Part shown: piece by piece, positions 8,818 through 17,069 of the stretch
How the letters are laid out: each line of letters opens with the position of its first letter
Position numbering within the stretch: position 1 is the stretch's first letter
Assembly: GCF_000384215.1 (NCBI RefSeq)
Contig: NZ_KB913032.1
Coordinates: 5,137,602 to 5,201,601 of the forward strand
From: Amycolatopsis alba DSM 44262
GTDB lineage: Bacteria > Actinomycetota > Actinomycetes > Mycobacteriales > Pseudonocardiaceae
Direction of reading: 5' to 3'
Length of the DNA stretch: 64,000 nucleotides
The notes under the pieces: model-generated
Told to the model about the DNA's origin: nothing
The model's input: only the letters and a program-made list of their open reading frames with translations
Database searches by the model: none
Program-made: the position numbers and the translations under genes

Positions 8818-9648
8818 TTACCCCTTCACTGCGCCTGCGGTCAGGTTGGACACGAGCTTGCGCTGGACGAGAATGAAGAACACGAGCGCGGGCACGGCGT
8901 AGATGACCGACGCCGCCATGATCCCGCCCCAGTCCACGGAAAACGCCGTGCGGAACGAGGAAAGCCACACCGGCAGGGTCTGCTTGTTCTGGTCGCGCAT
9001 GAAGACGAACGCGAACAGGAACTCGTTCCACGCGGTGATGAAACTGAACACCGAGGTGGTCACCAGGCCCGGCGCGAGCAGCGGCAGCGTCACCCGGCGG
9101 AAGGCACCCGCCCGGCTGCAGCCGTCGATCATCGCGGCCTCTTCGAGGTCGTACGGGATGCCGTTGACGAAGCCGTAGAGCATCCAGCACGTGAAGGGCA
9201 GCGTCGCCGCGAAGTACACCAGCAGCAGCGAAGGCAGCTGGTTGAGCAGCCCGGCGTCGCGCATGAGCAGGTACATCGGGATCAGCAGCGCCTCGAACGG
9301 GGCGAGCTGGGCGACCAGCACCAGCAGCAGGAACCCCTTGCGGCCGCGGAAACGCATGCGGGACAAGGGAACCGCGGCCAGCACACCCGCGACGAGCGAG
9401 CACAGCACCGCGCCGAGCGTGACGATGAGACTGTTGGCGAGGTACGTGGTGAACCCCGGCTTCGTCAGCGCCGAGACGAAGTTGTCGAGCGTCGCCGCGG
9501 ACGGGATCAGGTCGTAGTCCGGGGACAGGACCTGGCCCGGTGTCTTCAGCGAGGAGGTGATCATCCAGTACGTCGGGAAGACGAACAGGAGGGCCACGAC
9601 CACGCCGAGCGCGCCGAGGCCGATCCGCTGGGTCAGGGACTTCCTCAT
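8818..9648 (-). CDS. Carbohydrate ABC transporter permease (MalG/DasC type)
   Basis: A 276-residue inner-membrane permease with about six hydrophobic segments. The cytoplasmic EAA loop that docks the ATPase is visible as EEAAMIDGCSRAGAFRRVTLP. The true start is the ATG at 9648, which overlaps the stop of the upstream permease as ATGA; the frame stays open further upstream but reads nonsense there. It pairs with the second permease and the binding protein. No ATPase is encoded in this operon, as usual for Streptomyces-type CUT1 importers that share the MsiK ATPase; that sharing is inferred here. Confidence 0.9.
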   Translation of the reverse strand: MRKSLTQRIGLGALGVVVALLFVFPTYWMITSSLKTPGQVLSPDYDLIPSAATLDNFVSALTKPGFTTYLANSLIVTLGAVLCSLVAGVLAAVPLSRMRFRGRKGFLLLVLVAQLAPFEALLIPMYLLMRDAGLLNQLPSLLLVYFAATLPFTCWMLYGFVNGIPYDLEEAAMIDGCSRAGAFRRVTLPLLAPGLVTTSVFSFITAWNEFLFAFVFMRDQNKQTLPVWLSSFRTAFSVDWGGIMAASVIYAVPALVFFILVQRKLVSNLTAGAVKG

Positions 9649-10631
9649 GACAGGTCGGCCTCCTTCGTGCGCACCAGCAGCTGGACGTACCGGGCGGTGA
9701 GCAGGATCAGCACGAGCATCATCAGCAGGGCGGCGGTGGCCGCCAGGCCGAAGTGGTTGCCCGCGAGGCCCTTGAGGTACATGTAGACCGGCAGCGTCGT
9801 GCTGGCGCCGTCCGGCCCGCCTTGGCGGATCGCCCACACCTGGGCGAACAACTTGAAGTCCCACAGGACCGACAGGAACGTGACCATGGTCAGGATCGGC
9901 CGGATCGCCGGCCAGCTGACCGCCCAGAACGCCTGCCAGCCGTTGGCGCCGTCGATGCCCGCGGCCTCGTACTGCTCCTTCGGGACGCCGAGGAGCCCGG
10001 CGTACAGCGTGAACGCCACGAACGGCACGGCCTGCCAGACGACCAGCAGGCCGATCACGGTCAGGGTGCTCGGGCCGGTGGAGAACCAGGAATGCCCGAT
10101 GAACCCGTCGAAACCGAGTTTCGCGAGCGTCTTGTTCAGGATCCCGTACTGCTGGTCGAAGATCCACTGGAAGACCGTGGTGGTCGCGACCACCGGGGTC
10201 GCCCACGCGAGGATCAGCGCGACCTGCAGGATCACCCGGACCACCGGGTTGAGATGCCGCATCAGCAGCGCCATGAACAGCGCCAGCAGCAGGGTGATGA
10301 TCACGACCGAGGCGGTGAACACCAGGGTGCGGACCGTGATCTCCCAGAATTCGGGGTCGGAAAGGATCGTGGAGAAGTTCTCGAAGCCGACCCAGACCAT
10401 GTCTCCGGAGACCAGCTCACGGAGGTCGAGCTTGCGGAGACTGATCCCGATCAGCTGCATCGTCGGCCAGCCCAGCAGGACCAGGATCGCGACCAGTGCC
10501 GGAAGGATCAGCAGATACGGCGCCGTCCGTTCGCCGAGACGGAGACGCCGATTGGACTTCTGGCGTTTGATGCGCGGCGATGCCGGCGGGGTGGCCCCCG
10601 CCGGCATCGTCACATCTTTGGTCGTGGTCAT
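9645..10631 (-). CDS. Carbohydrate ABC transporter permease (MalF/DasB type)
   Basis: A 328-residue CUT1-family permease with a polar N-terminus of about 37 residues and roughly six transmembrane helices. The EAA loop is seen as EQYEAAGIDGANGWQAFWAVSWP. Its ATG overlaps the stop of the solute-binding protein gene by four bases, and its own stop overlaps the next permease. Such coupling implies translation of the three transport genes in fixed proportion. With the binding protein and the GH3 enzyme it forms an uptake-and-cleavage operon, probably for N-acetylglucosamine oligomers given the DasR-like operator. Confidence 0.9.
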   Translation of the reverse strand: MTTTKDVTMPAGATPPASPRIKRQKSNRRLRLGERTAPYLLILPALVAILVLLGWPTMQLIGISLRKLDLRELVSGDMVWVGFENFSTILSDPEFWEITVRTLVFTASVVIITLLLALFMALLMRHLNPVVRVILQVALILAWATPVVATTTVFQWIFDQQYGILNKTLAKLGFDGFIGHSWFSTGPSTLTVIGLLVVWQAVPFVAFTLYAGLLGVPKEQYEAAGIDGANGWQAFWAVSWPAIRPILTMVTFLSVLWDFKLFAQVWAIRQGGPDGASTTLPVYMYLKGLAGNHFGLAATAALLMMLVLILLTARYVQLLVRTKEADLS

Positions 10632-11920
10632 CCGCCGATGAGCTTGTCGAGCGCTGCGTTGGCGTCGGCGGTCGCCTGGTCGAGCGTCTTCGTTCCGGTC
10701 AGGTAGGCGGTCAGCATGTCCTTGATCGGGTTCTGACCGGACTCGACGTCACCCCACTTGGGGCTGGTCGGGACGGCACGGCCGTTCTTGGACGCCTCGG
10801 CCATGACCTTGGTGAGCGGGTTCGCGTCGAGCGCGGACACGTCGGTCGAGGTACCGGGGACGTAACCGGCCTTGGCCAGCTCGGTCTGGTACTTCGGGGT
10901 GGAGAAGAGCTTGACGTAGTCCTTGGCCGCGGCCGCGTTCTTGCTGTTGGCCGGGATGACCAGGTTCGAACCACCGAGGAAGACCGGGGCCGACTTGTCG
11001 GCGGTCTTGCCGGGGATCGCGAAGGCGCCCGACTTCTCCTTGATCTTCGGGTCGGTCTTCGCCGCGGTGTCGGCCTCACCGGGGACACCGATCATCATCG
11101 CGACCTTGCCCGCGCCGTAGATGCCGGCCTGCTGCGGGGTGGCCTCGTCAGCGTCCTTCGGGGCCTTGGTGCCCGAAGCGTCGGTGAGCTGCTTGTAGAA
11201 CTCGAGCCCGGCCTTGGCCTGCGCGGAGTCCAAAGTCGCCTTGAAGGACTTGCCGTTGGCCTGGGCGATGTCGCCGCCCTCGTCCCAGATGAAGGACAGC
11301 AGCTCGTACCAGTTCTGGCCCGGCTGGTAGAGGGCCTGGAACTCGGGGTCGCTGCCGAACTTGGCCTTGAGCTTGGTGATCGCGTCGAGCCACTCCGCGC
11401 GCGTCTTCGGCGTCGCGGTGATGCCCGCCTGCTCGAACATGTCCTTGCGGTAGATGACCTCACGGTTGGCCGCGTAGAACGGGACGCCGTAGGTCTTGCC
11501 GTCGAACTCGCCCGAAGCCTTGAGGCCCTGGAGCCACTGCGCGCCGTTGAAGTCGCCCACGCTCGAGGTGAGGTCGGCGAGCACGCCCTGGTTCGCGAAC
11601 GCGGGGGTCTGGGTGTTGCCCAGCTCGATCACGTCCGGCGGGTTGTCACTGGCCAGCGCGGTGGTCAGCTTCTGCTGGATGCCGTTCCACTGCTGGATCT
11701 CGTACTTGACCTTGACGCCGGGGTGTGCGTCTTCGAATTCCTTGTGGAGCGAGTTCGTCAGCGATTCCGGGGCGGTCCCGGTCATGAGCCAGACCGTGAG
11801 CGAGCCGTTCGACGCCGGAGCGCTCGAATTCGTGCTGTCGCCACTACCGGAACCGGCGCAGCCCGCCGTCGCGAGGGTGATGGCGGCGGCGCCCGCAGCC
11901 ATCTTGAGCCAGCGCTTCAC
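10628..11920 (-). CDS. Extracellular sugar-binding lipoprotein of ABC importer (DasA/NgcE type)
   Basis: A 430-residue type 1 solute-binding protein. It has a lipoprotein signal, with the lipobox ATAGC ending at Cys21, followed by a Gly/Ser/Thr-rich linker. VWLMTGTAPESL and FEDAHPGVKVKYEIQQWNGIQQKLTTAL are typical of the sugar-binding family at the start of the mature domain, and VFLGGSNLVIPANSKN resembles the ligand-pocket region near the middle. It is the first gene of the operon and therefore sits under the DasR-like operator at 11967-11982. The likely ligand is chitobiose or another GlcNAc oligomer, inferred from the operator and the linked hexosaminidase rather than from the protein itself. 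Confidence 0.9.
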   Translation of the reverse strand: MKRWLKMAAGAAAITLATAGCAGSGSGDSTNSSAPASNGSLTVWLMTGTAPESLTNSLHKEFEDAHPGVKVKYEIQQWNGIQQKLTTALASDNPPDVIELGNTQTPAFANQGVLADLTSSVGDFNGAQWLQGLKASGEFDGKTYGVPFYAANREVIYRKDMFEQAGITATPKTRAEWLDAITKLKAKFGSDPEFQALYQPGQNWYELLSFIWDEGGDIAQANGKSFKATLDSAQAKAGLEFYKQLTDASGTKAPKDADEATPQQAGIYGAGKVAMMIGVPGEADTAAKTDPKIKEKSGAFAIPGKTADKSAPVFLGGSNLVIPANSKNAAAAKDYVKLFSTPKYQTELAKAGYVPGTSTDVSALDANPLTKVMAEASKNGRAVPTSPKWGDVESGQNPIKDMLTAYLTGTKTLDQATADANAALDKLIGG

Positions 11921-11966
11921 TCGTGCCGTCCTTTCGATGCCCGGCCACTGTGCCGGGCTCCCACAA

Positions 11967-11982
11967 AATGGTGTAGACCAAT
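11967..11982. promoter_or_regulatory. DasR-like operator (dre) of the aminosugar uptake operon
   Basis: AATGGTGTAGACCAAT matches the Streptomyces DasR consensus ACTGGTCTAGACCAGT at 13 of 16 positions and keeps the TGGT...TAGACCA core. It is 46 bases upstream of the binding-protein start on the minus strand, where a GntR/HutC-type repressor would block the promoter. In Streptomyces, DasR leaves such sites when glucosamine-6-phosphate accumulates. No dasR gene is in the window. The 298-base gap 11921-12218 holds this site and the palindrome at 11992-12005, and no gene. Confidence 0.7.
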
Positions 11983-11991
11983 GTCGGCAGC

Positions 11992-12005
11992 GTGGTACGT
12001 ACCAC
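11992..12005. promoter_or_regulatory. 14-bp perfect palindrome in the same promoter region
   Basis: GTGGTACGTACCAC is a perfect 14-bp palindrome 9 bases upstream of the DasR-like site. Its GGT...ACC arms are compatible with a second GntR- or LacI-type repressor. Nothing in the window identifies the protein. An unrelated chance palindrome of this length in 300 bases is unlikely but possible. Confidence 0.45.
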
Positions 12006-12218
12006 TCCGACTGTCAAGCGGGTGGCCGGTTCGTTGTAAACGAGCCGCAATCTTTCACCTTGAGTGAGCGGATGATCACGCTCATGTGGACATTTCGGGG
12101 TCCACGTCAGCCGCTTGCCAGGCGCGCTGACATGCGGTTTTTCGTTGACTGTGCCGGTGATCGGTGCATTCGGACGGTCATCGTTGCACCGATCGGCGCA
12201 ACGGGAGCTCGCGTTCGC

Positions 12219-12641
12219 CTAGCGGTAGTCCTCGTCGTCTTCGGGAGGCTCGATACCGAGGAGTGCCCGAGTCTGATCCTGGAGGAACCACGCCAGCGTC
12301 GCGGTGATGATCAGCAGGACCAGCGGGAGGACCGGGCCGCCGTTGGCCAGGATGAACAGTTCGGTGACGCTCGCGCCCAGCATGACGCCCGCCAGTAGCA
12401 GCGCCGACGGCCCGCCGAGGCGGGGGATCAGCAGCCCGATCGCGCCGACGGCCTCCACGGCGCCGGTGACGTACCGCAGCCACTGTCCGAGGCCGATCTC
12501 GGCGAAGGTCTGTTCGGTGTGGCCGCCCGCGAACAGCAGGTAACCGCTGTAGAGGAACTCGGCGGCGAGCGCGGCACGCACGATCCACAGCGCGATCAAG
12601 CCGATGGGCAGGCTTCGGGTACCGCTGGCTCCTCCGGACAT
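12219..12641 (-). CDS. DoxX-family membrane protein
   Basis: A 140-residue protein with four hydrophobic segments (about 12-32, 50-68, 75-95 and 97-120) and the DoxX-like opening IALWIVRAALAAEFLYSGYLLFAG. The acidic tail PPEDDEDYR is cytosolic by inference. DoxX-family proteins are small quinone-pathway or redox-stress membrane proteins whose biochemistry is mostly unclear. The ATG at 12641 is chosen because upstream in-frame sequence runs through the 12.7-kb hairpin. On the mRNA the ribosome-site region can fold (see 12643-12660). It is a single gene. Confidence 0.75.
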   Translation of the reverse strand: MSGGASGTRSLPIGLIALWIVRAALAAEFLYSGYLLFAGGHTEQTFAEIGLGQWLRYVTGAVEAVGAIGLLIPRLGGPSALLLAGVMLGASVTELFILANGGPVLPLVLLIITATLAWFLQDQTRALLGIEPPEDDEDYR

Positions 12642-12642
12642 G

Positions 12643-12660
12643 CCGGAGATTTTTCTCCGG
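12643..12660 (-). promoter_or_regulatory. Stem-loop covering the DoxX ribosome binding site
   Basis: In the mRNA sense this is CCGGAGA-AAAA-TCTCCGG, ending one base before the ATG. The only Shine-Dalgarno-like bases (GGAGA) lie in the 5' arm and would be hidden in a perfect 7-bp stem with a tetraloop. Translational damping or temperature control is inference. Confidence 0.4.
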
Positions 12661-12702
12661 TGCGGGAAGGGTGGCAAGGCTACGCATGGTCCGAGACGCG
12701 TA

Positions 12703-12749
12703 GTGAAGGCCTCCTTCCCTACTCTCAAGGTAGGGAAGGAGGCCTTCAC
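12703..12749. terminator. 20-bp perfect hairpin downstream of the RICIN metalloprotease (GTGAAGGCC family)
   Basis: Arms 12703-12722 (GTGAAGGCCTCCTTCCCTAC) and 12730-12749 are perfect reverse complements around the loop TCTCAAG. It begins 18 bases after the stop of the minus-strand metalloprotease gene and so fits as its terminator. The outer stem GTGAAGGCCTCCTT is identical to that of 19400-19456 and nearly identical to 7316-7368. Confidence 0.8.
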
Positions 12750-12766
12750 GGACTTCAGGTGGCGTG

Positions 12767-13963
12767 TCAGGCCGGGATCTGCCAGGACTGGCCTGCCGAA
12801 CCGTTGCAGGTCCAGATCACCAGCCGGGTTCCCGAGCCGGTGCCGCCGCCCTCGACGTCGAGGCACTTACCGGACTGCGGGTTGACCAGCCTCTGACCGC
12901 TCCGCTGCCAGGTCTGGGCCCCGGTCTTGTTGCAGTCCCACAGCTGCACCTTCGTCCCGTCCGCCGTCCCGCTGTTGTCGACGTCCAGGCACTTCCCGAG
13001 CGCGCGCAGGGTCCCGTTCTGCACCGCCCACGTCTGCGCGCCGGTGTTGTTGCAGGTCCACAGCCGCACCGCCGTGCCGTTCGCGATCTGCGAGTTGTCG
13101 ACGTCGACGCAGTTACCGCCCGCGCCGGTGATCCGCCCGGCCGGATACGGCGTGCCGCCGCGGATCAGGTACTCGCTGTCGGCCACGTTCCAGTGGGTGG
13201 CGAGGTAGCTTCCGGGCGCGGGATTGGTGTGGAAGTAGTCGTTGCCGAGACAGTCGATCTGGTTTTCCGGCGCGCCGGGGCACACCTTCTTCAGGCCGCC
13301 GGGCGGGAGGCCGCCGTCGTCGTAACACATGATGTCTTCGTCGTCCCAGCAATGACCGTACGGCGTCGCGTTCGGCGCGCTGCCCTGGACGGCGCCGAGG
13401 TTGTGCAGGAGTTCGTGGCCGCTGGCCTGCCAGCTCCAGCAGCCCGTGCCGACGGTCGCGTAATGCGGGCCGCCGTTGTACGGGTTGTTCGCGCCGGGGC
13501 TGTCGTTGCCGCCGTTGCCGAACGCGAGCCCGCAGCCGCCCGCGTCGTACCAGACGAGGTACTTGCGGTCGCCGCGGTTGTAGCCCTGTGCCTTGATGGC
13601 GTTGGTGATCGTGTCCACGTCGGCCATCGCGGACTGCGCGATGACGACGTTCGCGATCGTCGCCTTGCAGCTCGCGTCGTGCACGTACCGGACGTGCCGG
13701 ACGCCGCCGCCGAGCCGGGACGCGGCCTCGACGAAGATGTCGTCGATCTGGCTCGTGAAGGTCTGGAACTGGCCGACGAGCTGCCCGTACCTGTCCGCTT
13801 GCGTGTTTCCGCGGACATAAAGCGCTTGAACGCGTTTTCCGCTGACACCGTCGCCGTCGCAGACCGCCGAGGCTTCAGCCGCGGTCGCCACCGGGGCGGG
13901 CAGGGAGATGACGCCGAGCACCAGCGCTGCGCCGGCCACGAGTCTCAGGAATCTTCTGGTCAT
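12767..13963 (-). CDS. Secreted zinc metalloprotease-like protein with C-terminal RICIN (beta-trefoil) domain
   Basis: A 398-residue secreted protein. A signal peptide (RRFLRLVAGAALVLG...ATA-A, cleavage near residue 29) precedes a domain with HELLHNLG at residues 183-190, the HExxHxxG part of a metzincin-type zinc site. The expected third ligand is not obvious just after it; DDEDIMCYDDGG downstream may supply the Met-turn. Residues from about 277 to the end are a ricin-B trefoil with repeated QTW and CLDV motifs (GAQTWAVQ, GAQTWQRS, GQSWQIP), which binds polysaccharides. The start at 13963 is preferred because AAGGCGG lies six bases upstream; an ATG at 13981 is also in frame. A DasR-like core lies about 50 bases upstream, suggesting co-regulation with chitin or aminosugar use. 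Confidence 0.75.
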   Translation of the reverse strand: MTRRFLRLVAGAALVLGVISLPAPVATAAEASAVCDGDGVSGKRVQALYVRGNTQADRYGQLVGQFQTFTSQIDDIFVEAASRLGGGVRHVRYVHDASCKATIANVVIAQSAMADVDTITNAIKAQGYNRGDRKYLVWYDAGGCGLAFGNGGNDSPGANNPYNGGPHYATVGTGCWSWQASGHELLHNLGAVQGSAPNATPYGHCWDDEDIMCYDDGGLPPGGLKKVCPGAPENQIDCLGNDYFHTNPAPGSYLATHWNVADSEYLIRGGTPYPAGRITGAGGNCVDVDNSQIANGTAVRLWTCNNTGAQTWAVQNGTLRALGKCLDVDNSGTADGTKVQLWDCNKTGAQTWQRSGQRLVNPQSGKCLDVEGGGTGSGTRLVIWTCNGSAGQSWQIPA

Positions 13964-14011
13964 GCCGAACCGCCTTTTCATCGCGGGGGATGAGGCATCC
14001 GGATGTGGGAA

Positions 14012-14027
14012 AGAGGTCTAGACCGGC
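14012..14027. promoter_or_regulatory. DasR-like operator core upstream of the RICIN metalloprotease
   Basis: AGAGGTCTAGACCGGC contains the perfect 10-bp palindrome GGTCTAGACC (14015-14024), the core of the DasR site; about 12 of 16 consensus positions agree. It is about 49 bases upstream of the protease start on the minus strand, a repressor position. The TPR-protein gene ends 55 bases away. Confidence 0.55.
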
Positions 14028-14080
14028 AGGAATCATAAGCAGCCGAAGGTGAGCATGTCACTGACAGAACAGGACATACG

Positions 14081-16135
14081 TCACTTTTGTTCACCGAGGA
14101 GTATCTGTTCGAGCAAGAGGTCGACATCGCGGGCGGACTCGGCTTCGCCTATCCGGTGGAAGGTTTCGGCGGCGCGGAGCGCGCGGCGGGCGGCCTCCCG
14201 GACGCGGCCCGCGGCGCTGAGCACGTGGGCGGCGACGTGGTCGAGCTGCGCGACGAGATGTTCCCTGGCGGGCACGGTCTCGGTTTCCACGGCGTGCACG
14301 GCGGATTCCGCGACGTCGAGCGCGGTGAGCGCCGCGTCGAGGTCGCCGGACCGCAGCCGGGACAGTGTCGCGGCGTTACGGCAGGTGGCGGCCACGTAAC
14401 CGCCGCCGATCGCCACAGCCGCGTCGGCGGCTTGCGCGTAGAAGTCGGCGGCGTTCGCGCCGTAGCCGAGCAGATCCAGTTGTTCGGCGGCGGCCATGCT
14501 CACCGAGATGTAGGAGTGCCCGGTGTCGCCCGACTCCTCCAGGATTTCGGCGAGGACGGCGTATTCGTTGAAGGCGCGCGAGGATTCGCCGAGCGCGCGG
14601 TAGGCGTCGGCGTACATCCACCGGCAGCGATGGCCCCAGTCCGGCAGCCCGGCGAGCAGCTCGATGGCGCGGGGCGCGACGTCGAGCACCTCGTCGTAGC
14701 GGCCGGCGCCGTGCAGCGCGGTGACGAGGACGTACCAGTGTTCCGCGTTGTCCTTGCCTTTCGACGCGGCGACACCGAGGGACGCGTACGCGTCGTCGAC
14801 GGCCTCGGCGAACCGCCCGGTGCCGATCAGCGACAGCGCCCGAAGCTGGCGGAGATGACCACGCAACCGTTCCGGGCCGCCCGCGGGAAGCGTCGACAGC
14901 AAGTGCTCCACGAAGACGTCCAGTTCGTCGAGCGATCCCGTGCGCTCATAAGCGATCCGGACCTGTTCGACGGCCTCGACGGCTTTCTCGCCGACGTTCC
15001 CGACGATGAAGGCGTCCGTCGCCGCCTGCGCGAGTTCCAGCGTGGTCCCCGGATCCTCGCCGTCACCGTTCCGCAACGACGCCTCCAGGCACAGAAGAGT
15101 GCCGTGCAGCAAGGGATCGCCTGCTTTGTGCGCTCGTTCCGCCCCGCGACGCAAGGCCTCGTACGCCTCGGCAGTGCGGCCTTGCCCGGAAAGCACGTGC
15201 GCCAGCCAGTATTCGCCCCAGCAGGCGGCACGCTCGTCGGTCCCGGCGCGCAACCGCGCCGCGGCCACCGTCGTCAGCGCGACCCCGGTCTCGGCCTGAT
15301 CGTCGAAAACGAGCCACAGCCCGAGCCAGCATTGGTTGAGCAGGAACCGGATTTCGTCGCCCTGGCGCCGGAATCCCGTGGCCGCGCGGCGCAACCGCTC
15401 CTCGGTGTCACCGTCCTGGAAAAAGATCGCGCGTAATTCGGCCAGCCGCGGGGCGATCCCGTCCGCGACGGTGCCGATCGCGGCGAGACAGGCCCGCGCC
15501 TCTTCCGGTTCGCATCGGTGATTGTGGATTTCGGCCCTGGTGACGAGTTCCTCCGCCGACAGATCCGGCGGAGGCAGGATCGGGACCCGCGGCAGCGCGG
15601 AAGGCAGGAGCGGGACGAATTCCGTGACCGGTTTCGCGGTCATCTTCCGTTCGGCGTGCGCGGCGAAATATCCGGTGGGATCGCCCTCGTCGAGTTCCTC
15701 GGCTTCGACGAAGGCCGCCGCCCGCATCCGCCGGTGCAGCCGGTTCAGGGAAAGACCGTCGTACGGCCCGTTGAGAACGAACCGGATCTCGCCGTATCCG
15801 GTTTCTGTCAACCGCCGGGTGAGCAGTGCGGCCGCGGCGAAGAAGTCCAGCCTGCCGACGGCGTCCGCGTGGTCGCCGACACCGTCCAAAAGCGACAGAA
15901 GATCGAGACCGGTGTGCTCGTTGCCGGTGAGGGCGCAGAACTCCAGCCGTAACGCGTGGTCGCGGTAACGGAGCGGAGCCCCGATCGACGCCCTGGTCAC
16001 CCACCGGTAGGTCGACGCGGCCTCGGCGTGCTTGCCCGCGGCCGCCAGCGGTACCAGCGTCCGGCACAGCCGGGTGATCTCGGCCCCGTCCTCGTCCGAG
16101 CCGTCCGCGTCCGCGCGGCGTGGTTCCACTTCCAT
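14081..16135 (-). CDS. TPR-repeat protein of unknown function
   Basis: A 684-residue cytosolic protein made almost wholly of helical repeats. Alternating Ala/Leu-rich helices such as ACWGEYWLAHVLSGQGRTAEA and HWYVLVTALHGAGRYDEVLDVA are typical of degenerate tetratricopeptide repeats spread over roughly residues 200-680. There is no DNA-binding domain, NTPase or signal peptide. The first 190 residues are less regular and contain a Pro-rich stretch (ALPRVPILPPPDLS). Proteins like this are common in actinomycetes as scaffolds. It stands alone between a secreted protease and a thioesterase, all on the minus strand, with a 78-base gap before the next stop. The function is not known to me. Confidence 0.75.
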   Translation of the reverse strand: MEVEPRRADADGSDEDGAEITRLCRTLVPLAAAGKHAEAASTYRWVTRASIGAPLRYRDHALRLEFCALTGNEHTGLDLLSLLDGVGDHADAVGRLDFFAAAALLTRRLTETGYGEIRFVLNGPYDGLSLNRLHRRMRAAAFVEAEELDEGDPTGYFAAHAERKMTAKPVTEFVPLLPSALPRVPILPPPDLSAEELVTRAEIHNHRCEPEEARACLAAIGTVADGIAPRLAELRAIFFQDGDTEERLRRAATGFRRQGDEIRFLLNQCWLGLWLVFDDQAETGVALTTVAAARLRAGTDERAACWGEYWLAHVLSGQGRTAEAYEALRRGAERAHKAGDPLLHGTLLCLEASLRNGDGEDPGTTLELAQAATDAFIVGNVGEKAVEAVEQVRIAYERTGSLDELDVFVEHLLSTLPAGGPERLRGHLRQLRALSLIGTGRFAEAVDDAYASLGVAASKGKDNAEHWYVLVTALHGAGRYDEVLDVAPRAIELLAGLPDWGHRCRWMYADAYRALGESSRAFNEYAVLAEILEESGDTGHSYISVSMAAAEQLDLLGYGANAADFYAQAADAAVAIGGGYVAATCRNAATLSRLRSGDLDAALTALDVAESAVHAVETETVPAREHLVAQLDHVAAHVLSAAGRVREAARRALRAAETFHRIGEAESARDVDLLLEQILLGEQK

Positions 16136-16213
16136 GGTCCTGCCCCCAGAACAATGACGTCGACGCCGGATCTTAACGCCCGGAGTTCCGTCATGAACCC
16201 GCTTTCGGGTGGT

Positions 16214-17011
16214 TCAGGGGACGCGCACCGCGGCTATTTGGGTGGCTTGCCCGATCAATCTGTTCTTTTCGTCCCAAAGCTCCGCGACCTCGTCCATCCG
16301 GTCGCCGCCGATCTCGCCTGCCCGCATCCGCACCCGGACCGGACCCGGTGCCGGGAGCCCGCGCAGGTACGCGGTGAACTGGACGGTCGGCGCCCAGCCC
16401 GCGATGCCGAGGTCGTAGGAGATCGGCGGGACCGGGTCGAGCGCCACGAGCAGGCTCACCGGATCCCAGTCGCTGCCGTCCGCGAGCCGCAGCCAGGACG
16501 AGATGACGCCTTTCCGGGACGGCTGTCCCACCGCGAAGCCCGCCGCTGCCGGGTCGAGCCGCTGCTCGACGACGTCCATCAGGCCGATCCGGAAGCCGCC
16601 ACCGCCGTCGGCGGGCACGGGCAGGCAGTCCTGCTCCGGCGGGATCTCGACCGGGTCCACTCCGGACCACCACGCGTCGCCGTCGGTCAGGACGCCCTGG
16701 GTGATCAGGGCCTCGGTGCAGGGTGCGCCGTGCTGGCTCAGCCGCGCGCGCAGCTGGGTGAGGCCGCGGCCTTCGCGCAGCACCTCGACCTCGACGACCG
16801 CGGGACCGGGCTCCGGCGCCACCGAGAACGAGCCGCTGATCGCGGTCAGGTGCGGATGCGAGGAGACCCCGGCGGCGGCCCTGGCGAGCACGGCGAGCAG
16901 GTAGCCGCCGTGCAGTTTCGCCCCGATCGTCCACTGTGGATCGAGCTCGATGTCGAATACCGGCCTGTCGCCCCGGCGGATCAGGGCGGTCGCGGTCTGG
17001 AAGTGCGCCAT
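16214..17011 (-). CDS. Thioesterase family protein (double hot-dog, TesB-like)
   Basis: A 265-residue cytosolic protein. The N-terminal half has the hot-dog signature LDPQWTIGAKLHGGYLLAVLARAA (about residues 23-46), seen in acyl-CoA thioesterases, and the second half repeats the fold with SSWLRLADGSDWDPVSLLVALDPVPP, as in TesB-type double hot-dog enzymes. It should hydrolyse acyl-CoA thioesters; chain length is unknown. It is transcribed divergently from the TetR gene 58 bases away, with a palindromic operator between them, so it is probably the main target of that regulator. Confidence 0.75.
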   Translation of the reverse strand: MAHFQTATALIRRGDRPVFDIELDPQWTIGAKLHGGYLLAVLARAAAGVSSHPHLTAISGSFSVAPEPGPAVVEVEVLREGRGLTQLRARLSQHGAPCTEALITQGVLTDGDAWWSGVDPVEIPPEQDCLPVPADGGGGFRIGLMDVVEQRLDPAAAGFAVGQPSRKGVISSWLRLADGSDWDPVSLLVALDPVPPISYDLGIAGWAPTVQFTAYLRGLPAPGPVRVRMRAGEIGGDRMDEVAELWDEKNRLIGQATQIAAVRVP

Positions 17012-17020
17012 AGCTCAAGC

Positions 17021-17045
17021 TGACATCGTCAAGTTGACGGTGTCA
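17021..17045. promoter_or_regulatory. TetR operator between thioesterase and regulator
   Basis: TGACATCGTCAA-G-TTGACGGTGTCA is a 25-base inverted repeat with 11 of 12 arm positions paired. It lies 9 bases upstream of the thioesterase start and 24 upstream of the TetR start, so one bound dimer pair could shut both promoters. Size and symmetry fit a TetR-family site. Confidence 0.75.
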
Positions 17046-17069
17046 AGTCAATGCTGGCAGCATCACGGC

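Noticed and set aside
16950..17069. Longer N-terminus of the TetR regulator
   Set aside because: It covers the operator and the 5' end of the divergent thioesterase gene; the ATG at 17070 begins just before the standard HTH.
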